Counted from the first letter of the stretch, positions 8,186 to 18,823 are shown. The stretch is 58,455 nt of DNA from an uncultured Mediterranea sp. (GCA_945641355.1 CALZEQ010000017.1:1-58455); one strand, 5' to 3'. Translations and numbers: made by a program. The notes: a model not told the origin generated them from the sequence alone.

Positions 8186-8563
8186 TTATATGGTCAATTC
8201 CAATTCTTCTATTCCCCGACGCACATAGTCGCGCTGACAGTCATCGGGCTTGTAACACAAAAGGTCGCATGCCAACAGGTCGATGTCTAGCTTCACCACC
8301 TCATTCGGCTTGTCTAAAGGTTTTCGTCCCGCTTCCAGTTCAATGGCTTTCAGGCGTGCCTTCACTTCTGTAGGCAACAGCATGGAGTGAAAGCAAGCCA
8401 CCTGGTTGCTAAAGTGAGCCGTATTGTGACGAAAGAAGAGCGGAGGCGTATCATACACAGCTGAATAGCGAATGTCGGGGAACTGCTCTGACAAACGGCG
8501 ATGTGCCAATGCCAGGTTCTCATGCGGGTGTTCGTTGGTACCCAAGCTAATTAGGTAAAGCAT
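8186..8563 (-). CDS. short HPPK (FolK)-like protein
   Basis: A 125-residue protein related to 6-hydroxymethyl-7,8-dihydropterin pyrophosphokinase, the folate enzyme that transfers pyrophosphate from ATP. It starts [16 protein letters not shown] (family SLGSN) and has the core LEAGRKP with [15 protein letters not shown], matching the family's GR...P-R-xIDIDLL metal/ATP region. It is short: typical HPPK has about 150-160 residues, and the C-terminal PHP-RxFVL part is absent. It could be a shortened, divergent HPPK or a paralogue with another role. It sits 11 bp after the PBP gene and 13 bp before kdsB. Confidence 0.7.
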   Translation of the reverse strand: MLYLISLGTNEHPHENLALAHRRLSEQFPDIRYSAVYDTPPLFFRHNTAHFSNQVACFHSMLLPTEVKARLKAIELEAGRKPLDKPNEVVKLDIDLLACDLLCYKPDDCQRDYVRRGIEELELTI

Positions 8564-8574
8564 GACAGCACATT

Positions 8575-10902
8575 TCAGTTAAACAAATCATCAATGCCTT
8601 CCACCGGTTCGGGTAAGGAGGGTGTCTCACCATCCTCGTTCTCTGCGCAAGGATCAAAATCGGGTGGCAATTGGAACGTCTCGTCAGAGGTATAGGGAAG
8701 ATCGGGATTAGCCAGTACCTTCAGCATATACTTCGCCCAGATGGGCAATGCCATAGAGGCACCTTGTCCGTAGGTCATGCGGTCGAAGTGGATGTCACGG
8801 TCTTCACCTCCTACCCAGCAACCAGACACCAGTGAAGGCGTAAAGCCCATAAACCAACCATCGGAATTGTTGTTGGTCGTTCCTGTCTTACCACCCATAT
8901 CGGCCTGAATGCCTAACCGGCGTACCCGTCCACCTGTACCTTCATTAATGACAGCACGCAGCATCACCAGCATCTTGTTGGCACTACCCACACTGATTAC
9001 CTCGTTCATCTCCGGTGTGAAAGTGGCCAGGATGTTCCCGTCGCTGTCCGTAATGTGTGTAACGAAAAGTGGGGCGACCCGAATGCCCCGGTTGGGGAAG
9101 GCGGTGTAGGCACTCACCATCTCACCTACCGATATTTCGCAGGGACCCAGACAGAGGGATACCGACGGTACAATGTCGCGATTGCGTACACCAAAACTAT
9201 GTACCAACCGCTTCAGTTCGTAAGGATTCAGTTTGCTCATCAGATAAGCCGTAATCCAGTTGTCCGAACGCGACAATCCCCACTTCAAGGTGACCATCTC
9301 GCCCAGATGCTCTTTGTTGGTATTGCTGGGTGTCCAGGGGATTCCATTCTCATCGAGCAGGGTGTACGACACGTGCCGTGCCTGGTCGCAAGGCGAGAAG
9401 CCGTTCTCCATAGCCAATGAATAGACATAAGGCTTCATGGTTGATCCCACCTGGCGGCGACCTACCATGGCCATATCATATTTGAAGTAGTGATGGTTAG
9501 GACCACCGACGTATGCTTTGACATGTCCGTTGCGTGCATCCATCGACATGAATCCGGCCCGCAGGAAGAACTTGTAATAGCGGATGGAGTCCATCGGGGT
9601 CATCACCGTATCCTTCTCTCCCTCCCAGCTGAAGACACTCATCTGTTCGGGCGTATCAAAGGCTTTCCTGATATCGCTTTCCGATGCGCCTCCCTGCTTC
9701 ATCAACCGATAGCGATCGGACTGCTTGACGGCTCTCCACAAGATGTCGTCCACCTCCTGCTGCGTCAGATTGCGTGTATAGGGAGCGGTCTTTGCTCCTT
9801 TCTTCTCCTTGAAGAAGTGTCCCTGCAGTTCCTTCAGATGCTCGGTGACGGCATCTTCGGCATACTGCTGCATTCGCGAATCAATGGTCGTATAGATTTT
9901 CAGTCCGTCTGTATAGAGATTGTAATGCGAACCGTCTTTCTTGACATTCTTCTCGCACCAGCCATAGAGGGGATTGGTTTCCCAGTCGAGCGAGTCCTCG
10001 TAATACTTTTGCATCTGCCATCCCCGATAGTCGCTACGGTGAGGCTTCTTGGCTGTCAATACCCCACGCAAGTATTCCCGGAAGTAGGTGGCCTCTCCTT
10101 CGTTATGGTCTACCCGATGGTACTTCAAAGTAAGCGGCAGGGCCTTCAGCGAGTCACACTCACGCTGGCTGATGTAAGAGGCCTTACACATCTGGTCAAG
10201 CACGACGTTGCGGCGTCCGCGTACCCTATCGGCCCGGCGCACCGGGTTGTAGAGCGACGGGTTCTTGCACATACCCACCAATGTAGCCGCCTCTTCGGCT
10301 TTCAGGTCGCGCGGCAGGCATCCGAAGTAAGTAAATGCGGCAGTCTTGATGCCGACGGCATTGTTCAGGAAGTCGAACTTGTTGAGATACATCGTCAGTA
10401 TCTCCTCTTTGGTATAATAACGCTCCAGCTTGACGGCAATCACCCACTCGATAGGTTTTTGGAAAAGACGTTCCATGACGTTGCCGGCACTGGGTGAATA
10501 GAGTTGTTTGGACAGCTGCTGCGTGATGGTACTTCCTCCTCCGGCATTCTTCTGCATCAGCAGGCCACGCTTCACCAATGCACGGAAGAGTGCCTTCACA
10601 TCAATGCCCGAATGGTCGGCAAAACGCACGTCCTCGGTAGCAATCAAGGCACCGATGATATGAGGTGACAAGTCATCATAACCCACATAGACACGGTTCT
10701 CCTTGCTGTACGAGTAGGTGCCCAGCACCTGACCGTCTTCCGAAATCACCTCGGTAGCAAACTTGTAGTTGGGGTTCTCCAAATCCTCTACCGGCGGCAT
10801 ATAGCCAATCCAGCCCTTGGCAATGGCAGCAAACAATACCACACAGGCCAATATGGCCAGCACCAACAGAATCCATAGTATCAGTACGACTTTCTTTATC
10901 AT
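8575..10902 (-). CDS. bifunctional class A penicillin-binding protein (PBP1A type)
   Basis: A 775-residue inner-membrane peptidoglycan synthase. One N-terminal membrane anchor (residues 5-29) precedes a GT51 glycosyltransferase domain (EDVRFADHSGIDVKALFRA and GGGSTITQQLSKQLY, residues about 90-135). The transpeptidase domain has the three active-site motifs: STMK (SXXK), SDN (SXN) and KTGTTNNN (KTG). It polymerises lipid II and cross-links stem peptides at the periplasmic face. It leads an operon with the HPPK-like gene, kdsB and the M16-like gene. A promoter (10977-11008) and a leader hairpin (10925-10956) precede it. Confidence 0.95.
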   Translation of the reverse strand: MIKKVVLILWILLVLAILACVVLFAAIAKGWIGYMPPVEDLENPNYKFATEVISEDGQVLGTYSYSKENRVYVGYDDLSPHIIGALIATEDVRFADHSGIDVKALFRALVKRGLLMQKNAGGGSTITQQLSKQLYSPSAGNVMERLFQKPIEWVIAVKLERYYTKEEILTMYLNKFDFLNNAVGIKTAAFTYFGCLPRDLKAEEAATLVGMCKNPSLYNPVRRADRVRGRRNVVLDQMCKASYISQRECDSLKALPLTLKYHRVDHNEGEATYFREYLRGVLTAKKPHRSDYRGWQMQKYYEDSLDWETNPLYGWCEKNVKKDGSHYNLYTDGLKIYTTIDSRMQQYAEDAVTEHLKELQGHFFKEKKGAKTAPYTRNLTQQEVDDILWRAVKQSDRYRLMKQGGASESDIRKAFDTPEQMSVFSWEGEKDTVMTPMDSIRYYKFFLRAGFMSMDARNGHVKAYVGGPNHHYFKYDMAMVGRRQVGSTMKPYVYSLAMENGFSPCDQARHVSYTLLDENGIPWTPSNTNKEHLGEMVTLKWGLSRSDNWITAYLMSKLNPYELKRLVHSFGVRNRDIVPSVSLCLGPCEISVGEMVSAYTAFPNRGIRVAPLFVTHITDSDGNILATFTPEMNEVISVGSANKMLVMLRAVINEGTGGRVRRLGIQADMGGKTGTTNNNSDGWFMGFTPSLVSGCWVGGEDRDIHFDRMTYGQGASMALPIWAKYMLKVLANPDLPYTSDETFQLPPDFDPCAENEDGETPSLPEPVEGIDDLFN

Positions 10903-10924
10903 AATAGACCTTTGTTATCGACAG

Positions 10925-10956
10925 AAGTGTCTCCCCTTTATCACAGGGAGACACTT
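10925..10956 (-). promoter_or_regulatory. 5' leader hairpin of the PBP1A operon
   Basis: AAGTGTCTCCC (10925-10935) and GGGAGACACTT (10946-10956) form a perfect 11-bp stem with a 10-nt loop, between the predicted promoter and the PBP start codon. There is no T-run after it on the transcript, so it is more likely an mRNA-stability or translation element than a terminator. Confidence 0.5.
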
Positions 10957-10976
10957 TCATTCTCAGTTTCAGTCGG

Positions 10977-11008
10977 CAAAGGTACAACACACATCGCTTG
11001 TTTTCAAA
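10977..11008 (-). promoter_or_regulatory. promoter of the PBP1A-HPPK-kdsB-M16 operon
   Basis: TTTG (11005-11008) and TACCTTTG (10977-10984) on the minus strand are separated by 20 bp, a full match to the Bacteroides housekeeping promoter pattern. Transcription would begin about 10970, giving a leader of about 70 nt. Confidence 0.8.
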
Positions 11009-11040
11009 TTTCAAGCCTGCTAATTTCTTTTTTTTAAGTA

Positions 11041-11067
11041 CAAATAAACGCTTCTCTGAGAGGAGCG
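11041..11067 (-). terminator. terminator after the Xus-type locus
   Basis: On the minus strand an 8-bp stem (11060-11067 with 11049-11056, one G-T pair) is followed by GTTTATTTG. It lies about 50 bp after the PepSY gene stop and just before the PBP1A promoter, as expected for an intrinsic terminator of the locus. The T-run is interrupted. Confidence 0.45.
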
Positions 11068-11119
11068 CAATGGAACCCGATGAAATTACCATGCGCTGGC
11101 AATTATCAAAGATAACACC

Positions 11120-12316
11120 TTATTTCCTGGGATGCCGTCCTTTCACTACCAACCGGCGAATCCAAAGATAGTAGCCGGTAAGAGGCAGCGTAGCACCCAG
11201 CAAGGCTGACAGGAAGGTGAGCAGACGGGTGAGCAGACCGCCCCAGCTGCCTGTATGAACGGTGTACACGCCGCTACGTACCTTGGTAGCACGGTCAGCC
11301 GATTCTGCATAAGTCTTGCTTTCTGTAATCTCACCGCTACGGGGATTGAAGCTGTAGATATCGGCAGTACGCAGACTGTTGCGTCCCTTGGGCACGACTC
11401 CGGCCGAACCGGCAGAGAGCGTAATCTGGCGATAGCCCGGGTTGGACTGCGCCAACTGATCGTATACCTCCTGCCAATGAGCATAGGGCGAACGCCGATG
11501 CCAACCTTCGCGATGACCCTCACGCTGGCCGTCGCGCCTTCCGCCACGTTCGCTGTGTCCGCCACGTTCGCCACGGGCAGAACGTTCAGCAGTCTGACCA
11601 TGAGCTCCCCTGCCACCTTCCGCCGTCTGCTCTACACCGAAAAGGCGGTAAAACCCTGTACGGTACCATGAGAATGACCAGGTGAGACCGGTCAGAGCCA
11701 ATGCCAACAGGAAGAGGGTTGCATAGATGCCTCCCGCCACATGCAGGTCGTGCCAGAAACGCAACCATCCTTTGTTGAAGGAGATGGTCAGACTCTTCAC
11801 TAAGGGCTTGTGCCGATTGGTCAGCCACATCAGTATACCTGTCAGCAGAATGAGAGCCAATGCCAAGGTAGTGCACCCCACTACCAGTTTGCCAAGTGAC
11901 ATACCTCCGTCCGCCGATTGCGACGCTCCCAGCAACCAACGGTGCAGATGGAACATGGTATCGAAAAAAGGAAGACGTTCGCTTCGTCCTTTCACCTCGC
12001 CCGTATAGGGATCTACATAGATGGAGGCACGACGTGGTTGGGAGAGGCTCACCAGATAAGTTGCCTTTGCATCGGGGGTAATCGTGACACCGGTAATGGT
12101 GACACTGTCAGGCAGTGTAGCAGCTACTGTCTGCATCAAGCTGTCCAACGGAAGCGGGGCCTCCTTTACTTGGGTCACCTGAAAGAGTTCAGGACGACAC
12201 CAGGCGGTCAACTCCTTCTCAAACACCAACATGGAGCCGGAGAAGCAAATCAGTGTGATGAAGATACCAAAAGGTACCGAAAGCCAAAGATGGATATCAT
12301 GCAGTATTTTTTTCAT
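11120..12316 (-). CDS. xusC: PepSY-associated membrane protein, XusC-like
   Basis: A 398-residue inner-membrane protein of the PepSY_TM (PiuB-like) family, with four likely membrane helices (residues about 12-33, 143-165, 192-215, 363-385) and histidines in the helical regions (FHLHRW, WHDLHV) suited to haem or metal binding. With a TonB receptor and DUF4374 lipoprotein it matches the XusABC system of B. thetaiotaomicron (BT2063-BT2065), where the PepSY protein is proposed to handle or reduce iron after uptake. Residues about 231-276 form a Gly/Arg/His/Glu-rich low-complexity insert. It is 15 bp after xusB. Confidence 0.85.
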   Translation of the reverse strand: MKKILHDIHLWLSVPFGIFITLICFSGSMLVFEKELTAWCRPELFQVTQVKEAPLPLDSLMQTVAATLPDSVTITGVTITPDAKATYLVSLSQPRRASIYVDPYTGEVKGRSERLPFFDTMFHLHRWLLGASQSADGGMSLGKLVVGCTTLALALILLTGILMWLTNRHKPLVKSLTISFNKGWLRFWHDLHVAGGIYATLFLLALALTGLTWSFSWYRTGFYRLFGVEQTAEGGRGAHGQTAERSARGERGGHSERGGRRDGQREGHREGWHRRSPYAHWQEVYDQLAQSNPGYRQITLSAGSAGVVPKGRNSLRTADIYSFNPRSGEITESKTYAESADRATKVRSGVYTVHTGSWGGLLTRLLTFLSALLGATLPLTGYYLWIRRLVVKGRHPRK

Positions 12317-12331
12317 CGCAGGGATGGATGG

Positions 12332-13762
12332 TTAGTTGTTTGCGGTTAGTCTGCCGACGGCTGTCACTGTATTTACCTGAACCTCCAGGCCGCGGGTAGC
12401 GGTGGCAGTAGCCGGATTGATTTTATAGATAGCGGGATAGCCTGACGAGGTAACAACGGGCATATAGATGTGTCCGTCGGCCACGTAGGGCATCTTGCCG
12501 AAATCGCTGATGGTGTCGGATGCGGGCAGTCCGGTGACGAAGGTCAACCGACCGGTATCTCCATTAAAGACAGCCAGACGATTGGCCACATAGCCGGTCT
12601 GCGAGAAGGGACGGTCGTACATGCGCAACAGGAAGTAATTGCCACCTGCATGCCAGCAACGCAGGAAGGAGCACCCGGAGGCCTGTGCTTCCAGGTCGTA
12701 GTAATAATTGGGGTCAAACTCCGTGGTACCCGCCTTGATACGTACCACGCCGGCGGGCAGGGTCGTCTGTTGGCGAGGATCGGTCAAGGTCTTGGCATAG
12801 CTGGAGGAAAAGACGTAGACATCACCGTTGTCGGCCGCCCATACGGTCTGATAGTACTGCGAGCGATAACGTCCGCAGGGATAGCTGATTTTGTCGGTAC
12901 GCAGCAGGGTGCGTCCACTGAGCTTCTCGTTATCGAAGATGGCTACCCAGCACTCATTCGGATATTGGGTGCCAGAGAGTTCACCCTTCTCGTAACTGCC
13001 ACCTCCCGTGCCGCCACTCTCAGTCTTTACCAAATCTTCGTTACCCGGCAGGATATACCGTCCGCCTTCGATAGCCGAACCATACGGACTGAGTCCCATA
13101 GCTACAAGGCCACTGTACATTTTTCCGTTTGCCTCCTCGAAACCGGACAGCATGACATATTCGCCATTGCCCAGAAAATTCTCGGACATATAGGAGTTGA
13201 CGTCCTGGGAGTCACTGGACACAGCCGTCTCGGCCTTCACATCCAGGTAAGTGAGCAGAAACATACGCGGCAGGTTGCCATTGGCATCGGCATAAGCTGA
13301 CAGGCCGTCACCCGTAGAGGCAGACAACAGGTATTGTCCATATTGGCCGAACGAGGTGAAACGGCTTACCTTATATTCAGCCGAACGGGCCGTCATCTCG
13401 TCCTCTTTATCCAACACATAGGAGCGGGTGGTGCCGGCATTGCCCTGATTATAAGTCAATGCGTAGAGATAGCTGTCCTGATAGAATACCCACTCCGTGG
13501 CACCGTCGTTGACCAACCCATTGCCGACGGGCGATACACTGCCTTCGTCCAGCGAGGAAGCCGTAAGCAGCACGTTGGCTGTCTTGTCACCATCCTGCAC
13601 CGAGGTGGCCAGCACGAAGGCAGCAGAGGCAGTTGTCTCCTCAGTGTCGCCGCCCGGCTGGTCGGGCAGTCCGGAGGTATTGTCAGTATCGTCCGAGCAG
13701 CCCGTCAGGGCTACCATAGCAGCCATCGAAATGGCTCCAAAAAAGTTTTTTCTATTCTTCAT
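12332..13762 (-). CDS. xusB: DUF4374 surface lipoprotein, XusB-like
   Basis: A 476-residue lipoprotein: the signal peptide ends in the lipobox LTGC (Cys about 22), followed by SDDTDN, an acidic stretch of the kind that exports Bacteroides lipoproteins to the cell surface. The rest belongs to DUF4374. The characterised relative XusB is a surface lipoprotein that binds ferric enterobactin and hands it to the XusA receptor. Ligand identity here is inferred from the three-gene context, not from binding residues. It lies between xusA (22 bp) and xusC (15 bp). Confidence 0.85.
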   Translation of the reverse strand: MKNRKNFFGAISMAAMVALTGCSDDTDNTSGLPDQPGGDTEETTASAAFVLATSVQDGDKTANVLLTASSLDEGSVSPVGNGLVNDGATEWVFYQDSYLYALTYNQGNAGTTRSYVLDKEDEMTARSAEYKVSRFTSFGQYGQYLLSASTGDGLSAYADANGNLPRMFLLTYLDVKAETAVSSDSQDVNSYMSENFLGNGEYVMLSGFEEANGKMYSGLVAMGLSPYGSAIEGGRYILPGNEDLVKTESGGTGGGSYEKGELSGTQYPNECWVAIFDNEKLSGRTLLRTDKISYPCGRYRSQYYQTVWAADNGDVYVFSSSYAKTLTDPRQQTTLPAGVVRIKAGTTEFDPNYYYDLEAQASGCSFLRCWHAGGNYFLLRMYDRPFSQTGYVANRLAVFNGDTGRLTFVTGLPASDTISDFGKMPYVADGHIYMPVVTSSGYPAIYKINPATATATRGLEVQVNTVTAVGRLTANN

Positions 13763-13784
13763 ATCATTTTGAGTTTTTAAGTTT

Positions 13785-16151
13785 TTAGTTACCGAAATGT
13801 ACTCTCACTTTGCCATAGAAGGCACGTCCTGCCTTCTGCAACGAGAAGTTGTCATATAGCTTCTCGTCTGTAAAGTTGCGGCACTCCAACGCGAAGTTGT
13901 AACGTCCCCGACCCAGGCTATAGGTCAGCGTAAGATTGTGTGAGAACTGGTCGGGTACCACATAATCACCTTTGTTGGATCCCAACTTGGCAGAATAGTA
14001 AGTGAAGCTGTGCAGGTACTGATTGTCATACGTGACCGTAAGCACACTTCCCTTCCGCAGGCAGTCATGCCAATAGAAGTTGATGTCGGAGTCGGCAAAG
14101 AGATAAGGCAGATTGGAAATCCGTTCTTTGTAGTTGATATTTGCGGCTGTACTGCCCATAGCCTGACGCATATTGTCGCACACGTTCATTTTTGTAAAGT
14201 TGCCACCGATACTCAGCCAACGGGCAAAGCCGTAACGGGCAGAGAGGTTATACCCTTTCGTAAGCACATTGCCATAGTTGATGTAGGTAGCTGCATACTT
14301 TCCGCCACTCATGGAGGCGATGTTGCGCTGGATGTAATCCTTCGTATTGCGATAGACCAGCCTTCCTTCTATATAGACAGCATGTCGGCCAAAGTGCTGC
14401 GCATAACTCAGATTGAAGTTGATGTTGTCGCTCCGCTCGGGACGGATATTCATGTCCCCCATCTCCAGATCCTCGTCGCCAAACATCTCCTCGATAGTGG
14501 GCAACCGGCATGCCTTCTCGTACGAGAGCTTCGCCTGCACACCCGGCAGCAGGAACCAGGTACCGGCAGCTCCATATCCCCAAAAGTCGATGTTTCGTGT
14601 AGAGCGCACAAACTCTTCCTGCGCCTCAGTGGTGGCCACCGGGCCTGCTACATACTGGTTGTAATACTTGCCGAAAAGGGAGAGGTTCCACTTGTCGGTC
14701 GGCATCAACCGATAGGAGAGGCCGGTGATGTTCTTGCGGGTACGTTTGTCTATAGGGTCGGTTACCGGCTGACTGGTGAGCAGCGACGTGTTGCTGCGCC
14801 GGAAATCGGTCAGCACATGATTCAACGTAAAGAGATGCGTCCGTCCGATACGATAGTTCAGGGTAGCCGTCCCGTTCCAGTTGTGATTGGTAGCACGCAG
14901 ATGCTGATAGGTCTGCTCACCCGGTGAGTTGAGCAATGCCCGTTCGCCACGCCAGTTATATTTATAGGAAGCGGTATCGACATTGGTCGTGACATCCTTG
15001 TTGTAACTGGCTGTCAGTGTCGCCTCCAGTCCGCGGACGAAGAGGTTTCGCTTGCTGTATTCCAGCGAAGGCATCAGCGAGTGTCCGCGGCGATGCTTCT
15101 CGCCGTACACAATCTCCTGCCGCACGCCGGTCTGCACCTCCTTATAAAGATGAGACCAGGTGACACCCAGCAGCAGACGGTCAGCCCAGGAGCGGCCTGT
15201 AAATCCCAGTTTGCCGACAACAGCCTCGTTGTGATACGTATCGTTGAAACGACGTACTCGCTCCTTCACGTCGCGGTCTATGCGGCCGGTTTCGAAGTCC
15301 TCTACCGGCGAGTCTACCCGGTAGTCGTTGTCCGAATAGTTCTGAAATGCATTGACCTCGTACGTGAAACCGTTCTTCAAGGTCTGCCCGAAGTGGATAT
15401 ACGACTTGTGCGTATTGAAAGAGCCGTAGCTGTAGGAGGCGTCGGCAAACCATCCCTTACGACGACGGTCGGTGACGATGTTCACCACACCGCCGATGGC
15501 ATCGGTACCGAAGCCCACGGGTACCACCCCTTTATATACCTCTATACGGTTGGCAAAACTGACCGGAATATTGTTCAGCCCGAACGACGGACCGACTCCC
15601 TCCTGCGGAACACCGTCAATGAAAATCTTGACATGCTTGCCGCTGAATCCGTCGAGCATCAGTGACATGTCCGACCCCACTCCACCTGACTCCCGAAGTT
15701 TCAGTCCGGGTGCCTTGGCCAATGCATCACTCAGGTTCTTGGTGGTATTCTGCATTTCCCGTGTGTCCACTGCCACAGTGTTGAAAGGTGACTGCTTCAC
15801 CCTGCCCACCCCGGTAGCCATCACCACCACTTCATCCAGCTGTACCTGCTGGTCCGTCAAGGTAATGTTCAGTTTCTGCCGTTCACCGGTCAGGGTAATG
15901 GGGCGTTCTACCGTATCGTAGCCGATGGCAGACACTACTAAAGTATAGCGTCCTGCAGGCGCATGCAGATGATACATACCCTGTTCGTTGGTGGAACATC
16001 CATAACTTGTACCCTTCAGATAGACAGTTGCATATTCAACGCTTTCCTTTTCCTTTGAAATGATACGGCCCGACAAGGCCGGTACCTGTTGTGCCATCAT
16101 CCATCCTGCCATCAGGAGCAGGCACCATGTCCATACGATTCTTCTATTCAT
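13785..16151 (-). CDS. xusA: TonB-dependent receptor, XusA-like
   Basis: A 788-residue outer-membrane receptor. A signal peptide (cut near MAQQ) precedes a carboxypeptidase-regulatory-like domain (about 25-105, [20 protein letters not shown]), then a TonB-plug ([18 protein letters not shown] to VNIVTDRR, about 107-230), then a 22-strand barrel ending VRVHFGN with a terminal aromatic-rich strand. It is of the single-component siderophore type, not SusC: there is no SusD partner. First gene of the locus, with promoter elements at 16217-16247. It probably imports ferric catecholate siderophores made by other bacteria. Confidence 0.85.
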   Translation of the reverse strand: MNRRIVWTWCLLLMAGWMMAQQVPALSGRIISKEKESVEYATVYLKGTSYGCSTNEQGMYHLHAPAGRYTLVVSAIGYDTVERPITLTGERQKLNITLTDQQVQLDEVVVMATGVGRVKQSPFNTVAVDTREMQNTTKNLSDALAKAPGLKLRESGGVGSDMSLMLDGFSGKHVKIFIDGVPQEGVGPSFGLNNIPVSFANRIEVYKGVVPVGFGTDAIGGVVNIVTDRRRKGWFADASYSYGSFNTHKSYIHFGQTLKNGFTYEVNAFQNYSDNDYRVDSPVEDFETGRIDRDVKERVRRFNDTYHNEAVVGKLGFTGRSWADRLLLGVTWSHLYKEVQTGVRQEIVYGEKHRRGHSLMPSLEYSKRNLFVRGLEATLTASYNKDVTTNVDTASYKYNWRGERALLNSPGEQTYQHLRATNHNWNGTATLNYRIGRTHLFTLNHVLTDFRRSNTSLLTSQPVTDPIDKRTRKNITGLSYRLMPTDKWNLSLFGKYYNQYVAGPVATTEAQEEFVRSTRNIDFWGYGAAGTWFLLPGVQAKLSYEKACRLPTIEEMFGDEDLEMGDMNIRPERSDNINFNLSYAQHFGRHAVYIEGRLVYRNTKDYIQRNIASMSGGKYAATYINYGNVLTKGYNLSARYGFARWLSIGGNFTKMNVCDNMRQAMGSTAANINYKERISNLPYLFADSDINFYWHDCLRKGSVLTVTYDNQYLHSFTYYSAKLGSNKGDYVVPDQFSHNLTLTYSLGRGRYNFALECRNFTDEKLYDNFSLQKAGRAFYGKVRVHFGN

Positions 16152-16216
16152 TTATTCTCTTTTGGTAGTTAGTTGAAAAAAACAGGTCACTTCACGTGAC
16201 GTAATGTTTTCTGCTG

Positions 16217-16247
16217 CAAAATTAGCGGCTCTCTCCCGGTACGACAA
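16217..16247 (-). promoter_or_regulatory. promoter of the Xus-type locus
   Basis: A perfect -7 box TAATTTTG (16217-16224) on the minus strand has ATTG (16244-16247) 19 bp upstream as a one-mismatch -33 element. The xusA start codon is 66 bp downstream. I see no clear inverted repeat that would mark a Fur-type operator. Confidence 0.6.
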
Positions 16248-16322
16248 TACCTAATTCTTGCGGTTTTCAGCCCCTCCTTCCGGCTTCCGCCGGAGCTCCC
16301 ATCTAATCAAAAGTGGGTATAA

Positions 16323-17072
16323 TTACGAAAGCGGTTTCAACGCATTCATCAGGAGGTCTGCATACTTCTTGCCGACAGGCAGAGTGCGGTTGGTCTGCGC
16401 CAGCGTCACCTCGGTACGGGTGAACGTCGCCACCCTGCTGCAAGGTACTACATACGAGCGGTGAATGCGTACGAACTCGTCGGGAGGAAGCAACTCCTCT
16501 ACACTACGCAACGTCATCTTGGAGAGTACCGATGTACCGTCGGTAAGATGCACCTTCACATAGTTGTCTATTGACTCGATATAGAGTATCGTGTCTACTG
16601 CTACCGTTACATTCTTATAGTCAGACTTCAGCACCAACAGGCGCGAAGCCGAGGCCGATGCACGCAGTAGGTCGTGCATCCGTATCCACTGTTCCGCCTT
16701 CTGCATGGCACGGTTGAACCGCTCGTAAAAGTAGGGCTTGTGCAGGAAATCCACGGCATTCACCTCGAACCCCTCCAACGCATAATACGCATAGGCAGTA
16801 GTAAATATCAGGCAACAGGAGGGCGGCAGCTGCCGGGCCAGCTCGATGCCCGAGGTACCGTTCATTTCAATGTCCAGCAGCACCACGTCGGGATGCCACT
16901 CACAGACCCGCTGCATTCCCAATCGGGGAGAGTTGTAGGTCTCCAGCGTGATGTCACCCCTCCGGCTGCAATACTGCCGCACGATGCTCAGGGCAATCGG
17001 TTCGTCATCAGGGGCCGGACTGGTACAGGAAGGAGCCACCGTGAACAGCTTAAACAGAAAGGAGTAAGCCAT
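16323..17072 (-). pseudogene. 5'-truncated LytTR response regulator
   Basis: The frame has a receiver domain with DDEP acidic pocket, phospho-acceptor aspartate in VVLLDIEMNG, threonine in FTTAYAYYALEG and lysine in FLHKPYFYERF, then a C-terminal LytTR DNA-binding domain (LYIESIDNYVKVHL, VRIHRSYVV). The first beta-strand, normally CLIVDDEP, is replaced by CTSPAPDDEP, and everything upstream (MAYSFLFKLFTVAPS) is the reverse complement of the RND leader and start. I infer that the native start was lost at a deletion joining it to the RND gene. It may still be translated from ATG 17072 or GTG 17039, but a normal receiver fold is doubtful. No sensor kinase is present. Confidence 0.6.
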
Positions 17073-18808
17073 GACTGTAAAGACTTTCATAGACCGCCCC
17101 ATCTTGTCGGGTGTCATCTCCGTCATGCTTGTCATCATCGGACTGATTGGACTGAGCCAGTTGCCCGTAGAACAGTTTCCGGACATCGCCCCACCCACCG
17201 TCCGCGTCACGGCTACCTATACAGGAGCCAATGCCGAAACAGTGACACTGCCGGGTGGCAATGTGCTGCGCCTCGGCGATGTGGCCACCGTGGAACTGGG
17301 GTGCCGAGAACTATGCCTTGCTGAGCCAGACCGACGGACATCCGGGTGCCAACTGCATGATTGCACAGACCTCAGGCTCGAATGCCAACGAGATTATCAA
17401 AGAGGATGCGCTGCAGGGGCTGACCCCGGCACTGGTCACTACCACCGTTGTCTTCATGGCCGTGTTCATCCCCGTCTGTTTCATGGGGGGTACCACCGGC
17501 ACGTTCTATACCCAGTTTGGACTGACCATGGCTGTGGCTGTAGCCATCTCATTAGTCAATGCATTGACGCTGAGTCCCGCACTCTGCGCACTCATCATGC
17601 GTCCGCCCCGCCACGGGGATTCCACCGTCGGCAAGCTCGGATTTTCCGAACGTTTCCATATAGCGTTCGACCGTTCGTTCCACCATCTGCTGGGAGGTTA
17701 TCTGCACGGGCTCTCCCGTCTGTTCCGCCACCGCTCTGCAGCCATACTGTCGGTAGTAGCGGCCTGTGCATTGCTGACGTGGTTGCTGAACACCACCAAG
17801 ACCGGACTGGTGCCGCAGGAGGATATGGGCACCATCACGCTGAACGTGCAGACGGCCCCGGGCAGCAGCCTGCATGAGACCGAACGGGTGATGGACGAAG
17901 TGGAGGCAGCCATCCGCGACATTCCACAAATCAAAATCTATTCGCGCGTCACCGGCAAGGATGCCCGCCACAACCAGTCTGCTTCCAGCGGCTCATTCAC
18001 CATCCGACTGAAACCTTGGAACGAACGTACGGGACGCGGCGATGACCTGAACTCGGTGATGCAGGAGATATACCGGCGTACCGATTCCATCCAGGCGGCA
18101 CAGATTCGCGTCTCTACCAATCCCATGATATCCGGCTATGGTACCAGCGACGGCTTTGAACTCTATGTACAGGACAAGAAAGGCGGCAGTGTAGAGGATC
18201 TGCTGAAATACACCCGCGACTTCATCGGCTGCATGAACCGCCGTCCGGAGATTTCACGCGCCTACACCACCTTCGACACCAAGTATCCTCAGTTCTTAGT
18301 GGAGGTGGATGCCGCACTGTGCAAGCGCAACGGTGTATCGCCTACCGACGTGCTGAGCACCCTGTCGGGCTACATCGGAGGCAGTTACTCGTCCAATCTG
18401 AACCGCTTCACCAAGCTCTACCGCGTCATGGTGCAGGCCGCTCCCGAATTCCGGTTGGATACGGAGGCACTGAACAACATCTTCGTACGCAACCAGAGCG
18501 GTCGGATGTCGCCCATTGCCCCCTACTTGACCCTGACAAGGGTCTACGGCTCGGAGAGCCTGTCACGCTTCAACCTGTTCTCGGCCATCGCCGTATACGG
18601 CACGCCTGCCCAAGGTTACAGCTCGGGACAAGCCATTCAGGCCGTCCGTGAAGCAGCCCGTGAAGCATTGCCCGCAGGATATGGCTATGAGTTTGGAGGC
18701 ATGGCACGCGAAGAGGCCTCCACCACGGGAACCACCGCCCAGGTATTCGTCATCTGCATTGTCTTCATCTACCTCATTCTGTGTGCGCTGTACGAGAGTC
18801 TGATGTGA
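17071..18808 (+). pseudogene. deleted and frameshifted RND (HAE1) efflux transporter
   Basis: The start is typical: a ribosome site AAAGGAG before ATG, then MTVKTFIDRPILSGVIS and LPVEQFPDIAPPTV. After TYTGANAETV the sequence jumps to the porter region (VLRLGDVATVELG), skipping about 200 residues. A G4 run at 17298-17301 shifts the frame; removing one G restores AENYALL. Near 17400 a second jump drops about 110 residues, including helices 2-4 and the proton-relay aspartate pair of RND pumps. The frame then continues through the second large loop but ends at ALYESLM, about 140 residues early, 15 bp from hisB. It cannot pump. Partner fusion and outer-membrane genes are absent. Confidence 0.85.
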
Positions 18809-18823
18809 CGAGTGCAGTTCCTT

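Noticed and set aside
9490..10497. 335-codon antisense frame over the PBP gene
   Set aside because: Shadow frame; the opposite strand encodes intact GT51 and transpeptidase motifs.
16262..16300. Terminator after the LytTR remnant
   Set aside because: Only a 6-bp TCCGGC/GCCGGA stem is seen, without a T-run on the relevant strand.
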